Of a DNA stretch of 64,000 nucleotides, positions 8,548 to 16,251 are shown piece after piece. Source of the DNA: JAGHAJ01 sp964559865 [NCBI: uncultured Synergistota bacterium]. GTDB lineage: Bacteria; Synergistota; JAGHAJ01. The position numbers and the translations under genes are program-made. The DNA is taken from contig CAZLJD010000041.1 in assembly GCA_964559865.1 (NCBI GenBank), forward strand, positions 1 through 64,000. The letters run 5' to 3'. The notes beneath the pieces are model-generated. The model had not been told where the DNA came from. It was given only the letters and a program-made list of their open reading frames with translations, and did not search any database. Each line of letters opens with the position of its first letter. Positions within the stretch are counted from its first letter, which is position 1.

Positions 8548-9563
8548 TCCACAATCCCCCTAACCTTTTTGATGATACCAGTAGTAGACCAACCTGACAA
8601 CATATCCAAGAAAACCACCTTCCCTCCATATCCCTCCACAACCTGCTCCTCTGGTATACCTTTACCTGCATACTCTTTACCCTTAACATACACATCTGGC
8701 TTAACAGCTGAAACTACCTTCTCTGCAGTCAACTCTCCAAATGGTACAACATAATCTACAAACCTAAAGGAAGATAAAAGTTCCACTCTGCTTTCTTCTG
8801 GAACAATAGGCCTATCCTTTCCCTTAAGTCTCCTAACAGAGTCATCGGAATTAACAGCAACAAAGAGTACGTCACCTAAAAGCTTTGCCTCTCTGAGGAA
8901 GAATACATGCCCCTTGTGAAGGATATCAAAGCAGCCATTTGTCATTACAACAGTTTTGCCCTCCTGCTTAAGTTTGGAAGATACATACTCTGCCTCACTT
9001 AACGATAACACCCTCAGGTTTACATCACGCACACCATTAGAAACCTCTTCTTTCAGCTGTCTTAGGTAAAGCCCGCGAATCACCTTAAAAAATTCGTGCG
9101 TCTCTGCTCTCTGATAGTCCGGGTAAGTGTAATCAAATGGTATATAATTTCCGTCTCTATACCTGAGCGTTACCTCACCGTATATACCATTGGAAAGATA
9201 TATACGGTGAGAGTAATCCTTAGTAGATGCAAGGACTACCTTCGCACCGTCTATGTATCCGGGGTCAAGATTTATCTTCCTATCACCACCAGAAGCAATC
9301 ACTTCAACCCTATTCGTAAAACACTTCACAGCAGAGAGAACAGACGGGTTTACAAGGTCTCTAAAGGACAAAAAGAGCCTTTGTAAATGTTCACCTATAT
9401 CCCTATAGTAGTCGGTAAAATCAAAAGGGAATTCCTCACTCTTCCGGTCCACTTCCCCCAATCTATGTATCATCATATCAACAGCCCTATTCAGTACACC
9501 TCTATCCTCATACAATACACCTACAAACAGCTTAACCTTTTTTGGTCTCTTCGCTTCCCCCAT
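8544..9563 (-). CDS. Fusion of DUF4416 with a RfaE2/HldE-type nucleotidyltransferase
   Basis: Two domains are visible in 339 residues. Residues about 8-180 match the DUF4416 pattern (KLFVGVLYED, FPFDFTDYY, NLDPGYID, THEFF), a domain of unknown function. Residues about 195-339 form a cytidylyltransferase-like enzyme of the RfaE2/HldE C-terminal kind: TNGCFDILHKGH (the HxGH site), VNSDDSVRRLKGKDRP, VKGKEY and a WSTTGIIKK end. That domain usually transfers AMP to heptose-1-phosphate for ADP-heptose, a precursor of LPS core or S-layer glycans. No kinase or other heptose gene is adjacent, so the sugar is uncertain. It overlaps purB by 4 bases and the regulator gene by 32. Confidence 0.85.
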   Translation of the reverse strand: MGEAKRPKKVKLFVGVLYEDRGVLNRAVDMMIHRLGEVDRKSEEFPFDFTDYYRDIGEHLQRLFLSFRDLVNPSVLSAVKCFTNRVEVIASGGDRKINLDPGYIDGAKVVLASTKDYSHRIYLSNGIYGEVTLRYRDGNYIPFDYTYPDYQRAETHEFFKVIRGLYLRQLKEEVSNGVRDVNLRVLSLSEAEYVSSKLKQEGKTVVMTNGCFDILHKGHVFFLREAKLLGDVLFVAVNSDDSVRRLKGKDRPIVPEESRVELLSSFRFVDYVVPFGELTAEKVVSAVKPDVYVKGKEYAGKGIPEEQVVEGYGGKVVFLDMLSGWSTTGIIKKVRGIVD

Positions 9564-10671
9564 TATTCAACCCCAATGTCTTTATTTTATACTGTAATGT
9601 CTGTCTTGGGATACCAAGTATCTTCGCAGCTCTGCTTATGTTGTAATCTGCCTCTTTTAACGCCCTCTCTATCATACGCCTTTCTGTATGCTTTACCATG
9701 ATCCTCAAGTTGCTATCGATATTCCCAGAAAGTATCTTCATACCACCTACAACCCCAATAACTTTCTTACCATAAGATACAGGGCTCAAAAAGATGTACA
9801 CACTCTTATTATTTATCTTCACCTCGCCATCTACCTTACCATCGTGTTCAAATGCCTTTCTCACAAGGGATAAGGCCTCAGGAAACCCCGAAAAGATATC
9901 TTCATAAGTACCATCCTTCCCCAAATCCAGCTCGTCATACAGCCGATCTCCCCCAAACATTAACCTTCCATCTACACCCACACCAAAGAGAATTACATCG
10001 TCCATTGTTTCAGAGAGTACCTTTAAAGCGTGCTCCCAGAAAAAACTCAGAGAAATATCCTCAACAAACAAAAAGCCGCCCAACTCCAATCCATTATGGG
10101 CAAAGGTATCACCATAAACCATTACCAGTCTTCCGCTATCCGTCACTGCAACTTCTCCAGAACAACGGTGCCCAGATCTATGTAAATGAAACACATCCTG
10201 CAATTTCTTACCTATCGGACTCCTACCTATTATATCTTCTGCTTGCTTATTGCAATAAGTAATAACTCCCGTTGAAGAGAAGCCCAGCGTAGCCAATGGC
10301 AAGCTCTCAAACATCCGACTGAGCTTTTCTTTTGAGACAACCATACGACTTTTAGAGAGCATGAACAGATCACTTTTATGAACCACATCAACAAAGTTAC
10401 CGTCTTCGTCAATCACAGGGACGAAGGATACCTTTCCATCTCGCAAGAGCATTTGCAAAAGTCTATCAAACTCATCAGAGCCAACATCAAGTATAACATT
10501 ATCTATTTGCTCCCTGAGATGGCCATCGAGCTCTATCTTTTCGCCAACAAACTTCACGATAGTATCTTTCGACAACAAACCCTTTATAAGTCCATCATCG
10601 CCCATAACTGGTATAACATTTGTGAAATACTTAAAGAAAAAACGCATTACCTCATTAATTGTCGCCCCCAT
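9532..10671 (-). CDS. CBS-PAS-Fis HTH regulator without AAA+ domain
   Basis: The product (about 379 residues) begins with a tandem CBS pair (residues about 5-115), followed by a PAS domain (about 118-210), a second PAS-like sensor region (about 215-325) and a C-terminal Fis-type helix-turn-helix (ISRAAKILGIPRQTLQYKI). This is the layout of sigma-54 enhancer-binding proteins, but the AAA+ ATPase that contacts RpoN is missing with no sign of a frameshift. I favour the ATG at 10671, because AAAGG lies 8 bases upstream; a GTG and an ATG further upstream are alternatives. It is the first gene of the long minus-strand run and its 3' end overlaps the DUF4416 gene by 32 bases. CBS and PAS domains suggest sensing of nucleotides or redox/ligand state. 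Confidence 0.85.
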   Translation of the reverse strand: MGATINEVMRFFFKYFTNVIPVMGDDGLIKGLLSKDTIVKFVGEKIELDGHLREQIDNVILDVGSDEFDRLLQMLLRDGKVSFVPVIDEDGNFVDVVHKSDLFMLSKSRMVVSKEKLSRMFESLPLATLGFSSTGVITYCNKQAEDIIGRSPIGKKLQDVFHLHRSGHRCSGEVAVTDSGRLVMVYGDTFAHNGLELGGFLFVEDISLSFFWEHALKVLSETMDDVILFGVGVDGRLMFGGDRLYDELDLGKDGTYEDIFSGFPEALSLVRKAFEHDGKVDGEVKINNKSVYIFLSPVSYGKKVIGVVGGMKILSGNIDSNLRIMVKHTERRMIERALKEADYNISRAAKILGIPRQTLQYKIKTLGLNNGGSEETKKG

Positions 10672-10688
10672 ACCCATCACCTTTTGAT

Positions 10689-10716
10689 ATTATATCACAG
10701 TGGGAAACAAAGTTAA
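10689..10716 (-). promoter_or_regulatory. Promoter for the CBS-PAS-Fis gene run
   Basis: On the minus strand TTAACT (10716-10711) and TATAAT (10694-10689) are separated by 16 bases, with TG one base before the -10 box. The predicted start point is only about 10 bases before the ribosome site, giving a very short leader. The -10 box is a perfect consensus; the -35 box matches 4 of 6. Confidence 0.6.
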
Positions 10717-10748
10717 GAACGGGAAAGAGCCCAAATATGAGGATAGAT

Positions 10749-10777
10749 AGGGGCACCACAATCTACTGGATGCCCCT
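10749..10777 (-). terminator. Possible hairpin after the YvyF-like gene
   Basis: A 7-bp stem, AGGGGCA with TGCCCCT, extended by three more pairs past a single bulge, lies 6 bases after the stop of the YvyF-like gene. There is no clear U-tract downstream on the minus strand, so it may be a weak or factor-dependent terminator, or an mRNA-stabilising stem separating metK-comFC-yvyF from the regulator run. Confidence 0.35.
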
Positions 10778-10783
10778 AATGCT

Positions 10784-11197
10784 TTACTGAGGTTTGTTTT
10801 TTTTCTTTTTCGAGATAACTTCTGCCATATATGTTCTATATACCTCTTTCTTTTGCTTCTCTTTCTCTATCTCCTCTTTCGCTTTTCCAATCTCCTTAAC
10901 AACCTCATCTATGGACGCTTTCTCTATTGGGTGCTCCTCCTCTTCCTGAAGGTCCTCTATACTCACATATTTCGTCTCTATTCTTCCCTCATCTATAAAG
11001 TCTAGTATATCTTCCTCATCAACACCGGTCTCTTCTGCAACTTCTTTTATCCGTGCACGAGGATGGTCTCTAAGATAATTGTAAACTTTCAGAAAATCCC
11101 TTTCTAACTCTTCCTTGCACTCAGGACAGATTGGTTTCCCCCCATAATAAACAAAGGGTCTACCACACCTTATACAATTCCTCAGTTCTCCCGCCAT
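10784..11197 (-). CDS. YvyF-like zinc-ribbon/HTH protein (flagellar-operon type)
   Basis: This 137-residue protein matches the YvyF group (called flagellar operon protein TIGR03826 in Firmicutes). It has an N-terminal zinc ribbon CIRCGRPF and CPEC (residues about 8-27), then a helix-turn-helix with VYNYLRDHPRARIKEVAEETGV. A highly charged, Lys/Glu-rich helical tail follows and ends in a KKKKNKPQ stretch. In Bacillus the homologue lies in the comF operon just after comFC, exactly the arrangement here. A GGAGGTG site precedes the ATG and overlaps the comFC stop. The exact role is not established; it is a regulator-like protein linked to motility genes in other genomes. No other flagellar gene is in the window. 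Confidence 0.8.
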   Translation of the reverse strand: MAGELRNCIRCGRPFVYYGGKPICPECKEELERDFLKVYNYLRDHPRARIKEVAEETGVDEEDILDFIDEGRIETKYVSIEDLQEEEEHPIEKASIDEVVKEIGKAKEEIEKEKQKKEVYRTYMAEVISKKKKNKPQ

Positions 11198-11211
11198 ACC
11201 AGATTCACCTC

Positions 11212-11781
11212 CTATCTCGCAAGAACTATACCGCTTACCTCACCTACACCACTCGAACGCAACACACTCGCAGCCGCAGAGAGCGTGGCCCCTGTAGTAA
11301 GTATATCATCAACAAGTAGTACCTTACTTACTGATACACCACGCTTCATCATAAAAGCTCCTTTTACATTCAACCATCTCTCATCCCTACTTAACCCAAC
11401 CTGGTCTTTTATCCCTCTCCTCTTAGACAGTATGCAACTAACAGACACATCTACAGCCTTCGCAAGTCCACGTGCTAGCACTTCGCTCTGGTTGTATCCT
11501 CTCAGTACTATCTTGGAAACCTCCATTGGTATAGGCACAAGTAGATCAAACCCCATCACAACTTCAGCGTATTCTTTTACCAGCATGTACAACAACACTC
11601 TTTTTGCTGACATATCCTGACGGAACTTGAAAGCCTGTATAAGCTGCTTCAACTTACCAGTATAGTTACCCAAAACCCAGACTTTCCTTAACCCCACAAC
11701 ATCCTCAATACTAAACGGCTTTACTATCTCTTTGTAGCAGTTGCTACACACAACACCTTCTTCTATCTGCCTGCCACACAC
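11212..11781 (-). CDS. ComFC/GntX family phosphoribosyltransferase-like protein
   Basis: ComFC-type proteins assist DNA uptake in competent bacteria and are conserved much more widely. The product has an N-terminal zinc ribbon, the RGYNQSEVLARGLA region and the PRPP-binding loop VLLVDDILTTGATL near the C-terminus. The GTG start at 11781 gives 189 residues but cuts the zinc ribbon between its two first cysteines. In-frame codons just upstream (11799-11782) read FPSVCL and would restore the CxxC, and an AAGGAG site lies at 11811-11806, yet no ATG/GTG/TTG is available there. An ATT at 11802 is the best-placed unusual start. The gene follows metK by about 20-40 bases and precedes yvyF. Confidence 0.85.
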   Translation of the reverse strand: MCGRQIEEGVVCSNCYKEIVKPFSIEDVVGLRKVWVLGNYTGKLKQLIQAFKFRQDMSAKRVLLYMLVKEYAEVVMGFDLLVPIPMEVSKIVLRGYNQSEVLARGLAKAVDVSVSCILSKRRGIKDQVGLSRDERWLNVKGAFMMKRGVSVSKVLLVDDILTTGATLSAAASVLRSSGVGEVSGIVLAR

Positions 11782-11818
11782 CAGACAAACAGACGGAAAA
11801 ATTAGCTCCTTAAAACCA

Positions 11819-13018
11819 CTAAACAGATTCCGCAGCTTTCTTTAACTCCTCTGCCTTATCTGTCTTTTCCCACGGCAGTCCAAGTTCTACCCTTCCCATA
11901 TGCCCATAAGCAGCAAGCTTCTTATATATAGGTCTACGCAGGTCAAGGTCTCTTATGATAGCCGCAGGCCTAAAGTCAAAAAACCTCCGAATCAAAGAAA
12001 CTATTTTCTCATCAGGTATTACACCGGTACCAAAGGTGTCTACTGCAATAGAAACTGGATGCGCCACTCCTATAGAATAAGCCACCTGGATAAGACACTT
12101 CTTAGCAAGACCTGCTGCAACAACATTCTTTGCTGCATACCTTGCCATGTACGCACCAGAGCGATCAACCTTTGTAGGATCCTTCCCAGAGAAGCAACCA
12201 CCTCCATGGGGTACAACCCCACCATAGGTATCGACCATGATCTTTCTACCAGTGAGCCCCGTGTCAGCCATAGGACCACCTAGTACAAACCTACCAGTGG
12301 GGTTAACAAGGAATCTGGTATTAGAATCCATAAGGTCTTCTGGAACAACTGCATTTAGCACATACTCTCTTAAATCACCTTCTATCTGCTTAATCTCAAC
12401 AGCGGGGTGATGTTGAGCAGAAATAATCACAGTATCTATCCTAACAGGATTCCCTTCTCCGTCATATTCTACCGTAACTTGTGTCTTTCCATCAGGTCTC
12501 AGGTACGGTAGTATCTTCTCTTTTCTGACATATGTCAACCTCTTTGCCAACTTATGAGCCATCATAATTGGCATAGGCATGAGCTCTTCCGTTTCAGTAC
12601 AGGCATACCCTATCATTATACCCTGGTCACCTGCACCGATAGAATCTATCTCATCATCTGTAGCAGTTCCGAGGCGCATCTCAAGGGCTCTATTAACGCC
12701 CTGAGCTATGTCAGGAGACTGCTCATCAATTGCAGTAACCACTGCACAAGTATCGCCATCAAACCCATACTTTGCTCTCGTATAACCTATTTCCTTAACT
12801 GTGTTTCTTACGACCTTCGGTATGTCCACATAACAGGAAGTAGATATTTCACCTGCAACAAACGCTATACCGGTAGTCACAATGGTTTCACATGCCACCC
12901 TCGCCAGTGGGTCCTTGGAGAGAATGGCATCAAGGATAGCATCCGATATCTGATCCGCTACCTTATCTGGATGCCCCTCGGTAACAGACTCTGAGGTAAA
13001 AAGTATTCTTTCATCCAT
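11819..13018 (-). CDS. metK: S-adenosylmethionine synthetase
   Basis: MetK makes S-adenosylmethionine from ATP and methionine. The 399-residue product contains [14 protein letters not shown] (residues 14-27) with the catalytic His and metal ligand, [12 protein letters not shown] at 128-139, and the [16 protein letters not shown] loop, all canonical. A strong GGAGGAG site precedes the ATG. It has its own promoter in a short leader with no room for a SAM riboswitch. It appears to be the first gene of a metK-comFC-yvyF unit; the reading frame of comFC runs into the metK stop region. Confidence 0.98.
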   Translation of the reverse strand: MDERILFTSESVTEGHPDKVADQISDAILDAILSKDPLARVACETIVTTGIAFVAGEISTSCYVDIPKVVRNTVKEIGYTRAKYGFDGDTCAVVTAIDEQSPDIAQGVNRALEMRLGTATDDEIDSIGAGDQGIMIGYACTETEELMPMPIMMAHKLAKRLTYVRKEKILPYLRPDGKTQVTVEYDGEGNPVRIDTVIISAQHHPAVEIKQIEGDLREYVLNAVVPEDLMDSNTRFLVNPTGRFVLGGPMADTGLTGRKIMVDTYGGVVPHGGGCFSGKDPTKVDRSGAYMARYAAKNVVAAGLAKKCLIQVAYSIGVAHPVSIAVDTFGTGVIPDEKIVSLIRRFFDFRPAAIIRDLDLRRPIYKKLAAYGHMGRVELGLPWEKTDKAEELKKAAESV

Positions 13019-13051
13019 ACAGACTCCTCCTTCACTTAAACTTCATGAAGT

Positions 13052-13079
13052 AGTATACCATTAACCCCCAAAATGTCAA
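13052..13079 (-). promoter_or_regulatory. metK promoter
   Basis: On the minus strand a perfect -35 TTGACA (13079-13074) and a -10 TATACT (13057-13052) are separated by 16 bases, about 34 bases before the metK ATG. A TG lies directly before the -10 box. The run of five Gs in the spacer is unremarkable. This is one of the clearest sigma-70-type promoters in the window. Confidence 0.8.
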
Positions 13080-13118
13080 GTGTCGCCAAACCAAGCAACA
13101 TCAACCACTCAACAGGCA

Positions 13119-13148
13119 TTGAACACAGCCACACCGTTATGGTAAAAT
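13119..13148 (+). promoter_or_regulatory. Promoter for the exported MhpD-like gene
   Basis: TTGAAC (13119-13124) and TAAAAT (13143-13148) are 18 bases apart and about 36 bases ahead of the ATG at 13184. The arrangement is divergent from the metK promoter, with about 40 bases between the two -35 boxes, so one bound regulator could affect both. Confidence 0.5.
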
Positions 13149-13183
13149 CTATTCAAAACAAATCTTCACGGAGGTGAAACAAA

Positions 13184-14026
13184 ATGAAAAGGATAGTGGT
13201 ATTAACCATCATTTTAAGCATGATTATTAGCGGAACAGCACTGGGAAAACAAATTCTACTCAGCACTATCAAACAAGAGATCCTCATCTCGAGAACGCTG
13301 CACACACCCATTCCCCCAATTAGTCCGAGGTATCCAAAGCTCACAATGGAAACCGCTTACATGATTCAGAATTGGTTAATAGGAAAGTTATCAAAGCTAA
13401 GACATGCACACACGGTTGGCTTCAAAGTGGCATTTACCTCACCCCCAAGTCAAAAAAAGTTTAAGACAAATGAACCTGCATATGGAATATTGCTAAACTA
13501 CATGGAACTTCATAATAACGCTGTGATAGACCACAAAAAGATACTAAAACCGTTTGTAGAAGTAGAAGTTGGTTTCAGATTCGGCAAAAGCATAAGTAAA
13601 TCAATAAAAAACACAAACGAACTTAAAAAATATGTGGATGCAGCATTTCCAGCCATAGAGATACCATCTATAAGATTCAGCACACTCAAAGGCATAACTG
13701 CCGCAGATGTAGTTGCTGACGATGTAGGAACAGCATACTTTATAGTGGGAAAGATGGTAAAACCAAACCTCACTAATCTCAATCTAATAACATCCGTCCT
13801 CTATCACAATGGGAAAATCGTAAGAACAGGCAGAAGCAAAGCCGTCTTGGGTAGCCCATGGAAATCACTGCTTTGGCTCGTAAACAGTGTATTGAAGTCC
13901 GGCAGAAAGATAAAGAAAGGATATTTGGTTATAACAGGAACAATGACCAAACTGTACCCACTAAAACCGGGTAAATACTTAGCAGTGCATGGGAGATTAG
14001 GTTACATAAGATTCACCGTGAAGTAG
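13184..14026 (+). CDS. Exported MhpD/2-oxopent-4-enoate hydratase-like protein
   Basis: The body of this 280-residue protein is a member of the MhpD/HpaH group (fumarylacetoacetase-like fold), which hydrates 2-keto-4-pentenoate or decarboxylates related keto acids. The metal triad is conserved as E126, E128 and E159; the GFKVAFTS and EPAYGILLNYM segments and the LVITGTMTKLYPLKPG end are family-like. Unusually, the first 21 residues form a signal peptide (MKRIVVLTIILSMIISGTALG), placing it outside the cytoplasm. A GGAGGTG site lies 8 bases before the ATG. No catabolic neighbours are present, so the role is unknown. It ends exactly where the convergent antiporter gene ends. Confidence 0.85.
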   Translation: MKRIVVLTIILSMIISGTALGKQILLSTIKQEILISRTLHTPIPPISPRYPKLTMETAYMIQNWLIGKLSKLRHAHTVGFKVAFTSPPSQKKFKTNEPAYGILLNYMELHNNAVIDHKKILKPFVEVEVGFRFGKSISKSIKNTNELKKYVDAAFPAIEIPSIRFSTLKGITAADVVADDVGTAYFIVGKMVKPNLTNLNLITSVLYHNGKIVRTGRSKAVLGSPWKSLLWLVNSVLKSGRKIKKGYLVITGTMTKLYPLKPGKYLAVHGRLGYIRFTVK

Positions 14027-15286
14027 CTATCGTTCGCACCTGAATCTCCAAAACATACGAGACACAATAGAAAATACGCTCTCTCTATTCACTACAAAAA
14101 CCAATATCGATGAGAGAAGTATACTCAAGACCACGCTCATATATATAATATCTTGCATTATGACAGCATGGGGAAAACCAGACTCGTACAGCAGGCTACC
14201 TGCAACTACAGCAGGTAGCCCCTTTGGTATCAGTACCGATATAATGACAGCATCTCTTTTAATAATATGAGAGGATGCACCAAGTGCAATGAAGAAGAAT
14301 CTCAAAACCACTATTACAGATACAACTATAAAAGATAAAAATAATACCTCTCTGCTAACATAGTTAAAGGACACTCCCAGATAGAAGAAGAAAAATGCCT
14401 TTAGAAGAAAAATTATCTCTCCATAGAAGCTCTTTTCAACCTCCGAAGGGGAATCAAAACTAAAAACACCAGAAAATAGATGCTTGTATTCACGTGATAT
14501 ATCTTTAAAGTTAGCGAGCAGCACTCCAAACACAAACGCAGCAGCAGGACCACTACCGCCTAAGATCTCTGCAACAGAATACACAACAAACACAACCCCA
14601 AATGTAGTAAATATGGTATTGGGAAACTCTCTTATCTTTCTTAGAGCAGAAGACCAAACTGCAGCACCAATCACACCAATCAGAATAGAAATAAGAAACG
14701 ACAGTAAAAGCTGAAATGCAATGGACGAAGGTAGAAGAGACACCCCTGATTTATATGCCTCTACAATACCAGCAGATACCACAAGAGACAGGACATCTGC
14801 AACCGCAGATTCAATGAACATCAGCGTACGGCTACTCCCTCTCAGCTTCAGCATTCTGACCACCGGGATTACAACCGCAGGAGACATTCCCCCAAGGGCA
14901 CTACCCACAATAATCCCTGTCACCCAATCAAAGCCACCATACCAGTGGAGTATCAACATCACAGCAGCCACCGTAAGCAAAAACGTCCCAAACGTCATAA
15001 ACATAGATATCCACAAAACTCTTCTAAGTTCCCCTATCTTCAGGTCTATACCACCCTCAAACAATATCAGTATAAGTGCAATCATCGTCAGAAATTTACC
15101 AGTGTAACCAAAAGATTCCTGAGACAACAGACCCAATATAGGGCCAAAAACAATGCCCATTAACATGAGAAACAGAACATCTGGAATCCTCGTTATCTCG
15201 AACACAACAGCAAAGAGATGGGCAACAAACACAGACATCCCTACAAACAAAATTACTAAGATGGAAGAGTCATGCACACCCCACAA
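14027..15286 (-). CDS. Cation:proton antiporter (CPA1/NhaP-Kef type)
   Basis: This is a 419-residue integral membrane protein with about 12-13 hydrophobic segments and no cytosolic TrkA/RCK tail. The FGPILGLLS region, ILFEGGIDLKIGELR, GSALGGMSPAVVIPVV and ESAVADVLSLV are typical of the monovalent cation:proton antiporter superfamily; the aspartate of ESAVADV is the likely ion-binding residue. It probably exchanges Na+ or K+ for H+ and so controls pH and ion gradients, which would fit the presence of a V/A-type ATPase nearby. The ion cannot be assigned. A GGAGG site lies just before the ATG. The stop codon abuts that of the convergent MhpD-like gene with zero spacing. Confidence 0.88.
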   Translation of the reverse strand: MWGVHDSSILVILFVGMSVFVAHLFAVVFEITRIPDVLFLMLMGIVFGPILGLLSQESFGYTGKFLTMIALILILFEGGIDLKIGELRRVLWISMFMTFGTFLLTVAAVMLILHWYGGFDWVTGIIVGSALGGMSPAVVIPVVRMLKLRGSSRTLMFIESAVADVLSLVVSAGIVEAYKSGVSLLPSSIAFQLLLSFLISILIGVIGAAVWSSALRKIREFPNTIFTTFGVVFVVYSVAEILGGSGPAAAFVFGVLLANFKDISREYKHLFSGVFSFDSPSEVEKSFYGEIIFLLKAFFFFYLGVSFNYVSREVLFLSFIVVSVIVVLRFFFIALGASSHIIKRDAVIISVLIPKGLPAVVAGSLLYESGFPHAVIMQDIIYMSVVLSILLSSILVFVVNRESVFSIVSRMFWRFRCER

Positions 15287-15397
15287 CCTCCTACACCAAA
15301 GTCGAAAACTACCTACCCAACTGACCTACACAAACCAACAAAGGTATCCAAATTAAGAAGGCAAAACATTACAAACACAAGAGGGTTAAAACAGGAC

Positions 15398-15733
15398 TTA
15401 CTCCACTGATTCGACCATCTTCCTCGCTTCTTCAAGCTCCTCTCTCAACCTCTCAAACTCTTTGCTCTTTCTCTTTATAAACTCCTTAGTTATCCTGAGC
15501 TTTTCTCTCATTCCAGTAGGTGTAAGAATATACCTGTAAGAGAGCTTATTATCGCTCTTCCTGAACTTCTCCATCTTCACTATCCCCTTCTCCACTAATG
15601 CCCTAAAGATATAGTTTACCTTTCCCAGACTAAAATCTAAACGCTCCGCTATGCCTCGTTGAGTTATGTGGGATTCGCCATCAAACTCCTTCAACACATA
15701 GTAGAAATCCTCTATTCTCTTTTCATCTACCAT
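15398..15733 (-). CDS. MarR-like winged-helix regulator (EPS-associated type)
   Basis: A small DNA-binding protein (111 residues from the ATG at 15733). It has a winged helix: SHITQRGIAERLDFSLGKVNY is the recognition helix region, followed by the wing KMEKFRKSDNKLSYRYILT and a C-terminal amphipathic coiled coil probably used for dimerisation. The pattern is that of the MarR family EPS-associated regulator group, usually found beside polysaccharide genes. Here no such genes are adjacent. I prefer the start at 15733 because TTGGGAG lies 5 bases upstream; an ATG eight codons further upstream is possible. It is monocistronic with its own promoter. Confidence 0.82.
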   Translation of the reverse strand: MVDEKRIEDFYYVLKEFDGESHITQRGIAERLDFSLGKVNYIFRALVEKGIVKMEKFRKSDNKLSYRYILTPTGMREKLRITKEFIKRKSKEFERLREELEEARKMVESVE

Positions 15734-15768
15734 AATAACTCCCAACCCTTCATCCACTACTCAAAATA

Positions 15769-15774
15769 ATTATA
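15769..15774 (-). promoter_or_regulatory. -10 box of the MarR-like gene
   Basis: A perfect TATAAT with TG one base upstream (an extended -10) lies about 35 bases before the ATG at 15733. No good -35 box is visible at 16-18 bases. The flanking TGTGATATAAT is shared with the promoter of the CBS-PAS-Fis gene. Confidence 0.5.
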
Positions 15775-15869
15775 TCACAATATCCCCTTTCAAAAGAAGA
15801 GCAAACGGTCTTTACTGAAATGTTCGAAGTTACAAAATTAACACACTATAGCGAATTCATGCCCAAAAC

Positions 15870-15897
15870 TTGACAATAGCTTCGGCAGTGGTATAAT
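15870..15897 (+). promoter_or_regulatory. Promoter of the V/A-ATPase operon
   Basis: A perfect TTGACA (15870-15875) and a perfect TATAAT (15892-15897) are separated by 16 bases, about 30 bases before the first ATG of the operon. A TG lies just upstream of the -10 box. The strength fits the high expression expected of an ATPase operon. Confidence 0.85.
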
Positions 15898-15927
15898 ACT
15901 TTAAGTCTTCATAAGGGAGATGGGGTT

Positions 15928-16251
15928 ATGTCAATAGAGGAAACTCTTTCCGAAATCTTGAAGATAGAGAAAGAAGCAGCAAGCATAGTTGAGAATGCAA
16001 AAAAAGAGGTTGAAGAGGCGAGAAGATCGTTCGAGAAGGAGAAAGAGGAATATAGTGAAAAGGCAATCGTAGAAGCACACCTCAATGCCGAAAGGATCTT
16101 AGAAGAAGCAAGATCCCACGCCAAGAAAAAGGCAGAAGACATAATAACCCACAGCAAGGAGAAGGTATCCAAACTCCAGGCATTCGTTGCACAGAAGGAG
16201 CAAGCAGTTATAAAAAAAGTTATAAATGTAATGTGGGGAAACGGCCAATGA
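15928..16251 (+). CDS. V/A-type ATP synthase subunit H (peripheral stalk)
   Basis: This is a 107-residue, almost wholly helical and charged protein with heptad-like repeats (Ala/Glu/Lys rich), typical of the short peripheral stalk subunit (AhaH, subunit G in Thermus nomenclature) that pairs with subunit E. The assignment rests on position, as first gene of the ATPase operon, and on coiled-coil composition, since sequence motifs are weak. The ATG at 15928 follows a GGGAGATGGGG purine-rich site. Its stop overlaps the subunit C start by four bases (ATGA). Confidence 0.8.
   Translation: MSIEETLSEILKIEKEAASIVENAKKEVEEARRSFEKEKEEYSEKAIVEAHLNAERILEEARSHAKKKAEDIITHSKEKVSKLQAFVAQKEQAVIKKVINVMWGNGQ

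Noticed and set aside
10749-10812. Plus-strand terminator using the T-run at 10797-10804
   Set aside because: No plus-strand gene ends here and the T-run is part of the Lys-rich tail of the YvyF-like gene.
10784-11781. Full competence operon
   Set aside because: Only the ComFC and YvyF-like genes are present; ComFA and pilus genes are absent, so natural competence cannot be claimed.
13019-13051. SAM riboswitch before metK
   Set aside because: The promoter lies only about 34 bases before the ATG, so there is no room for any known SAM-binding RNA.
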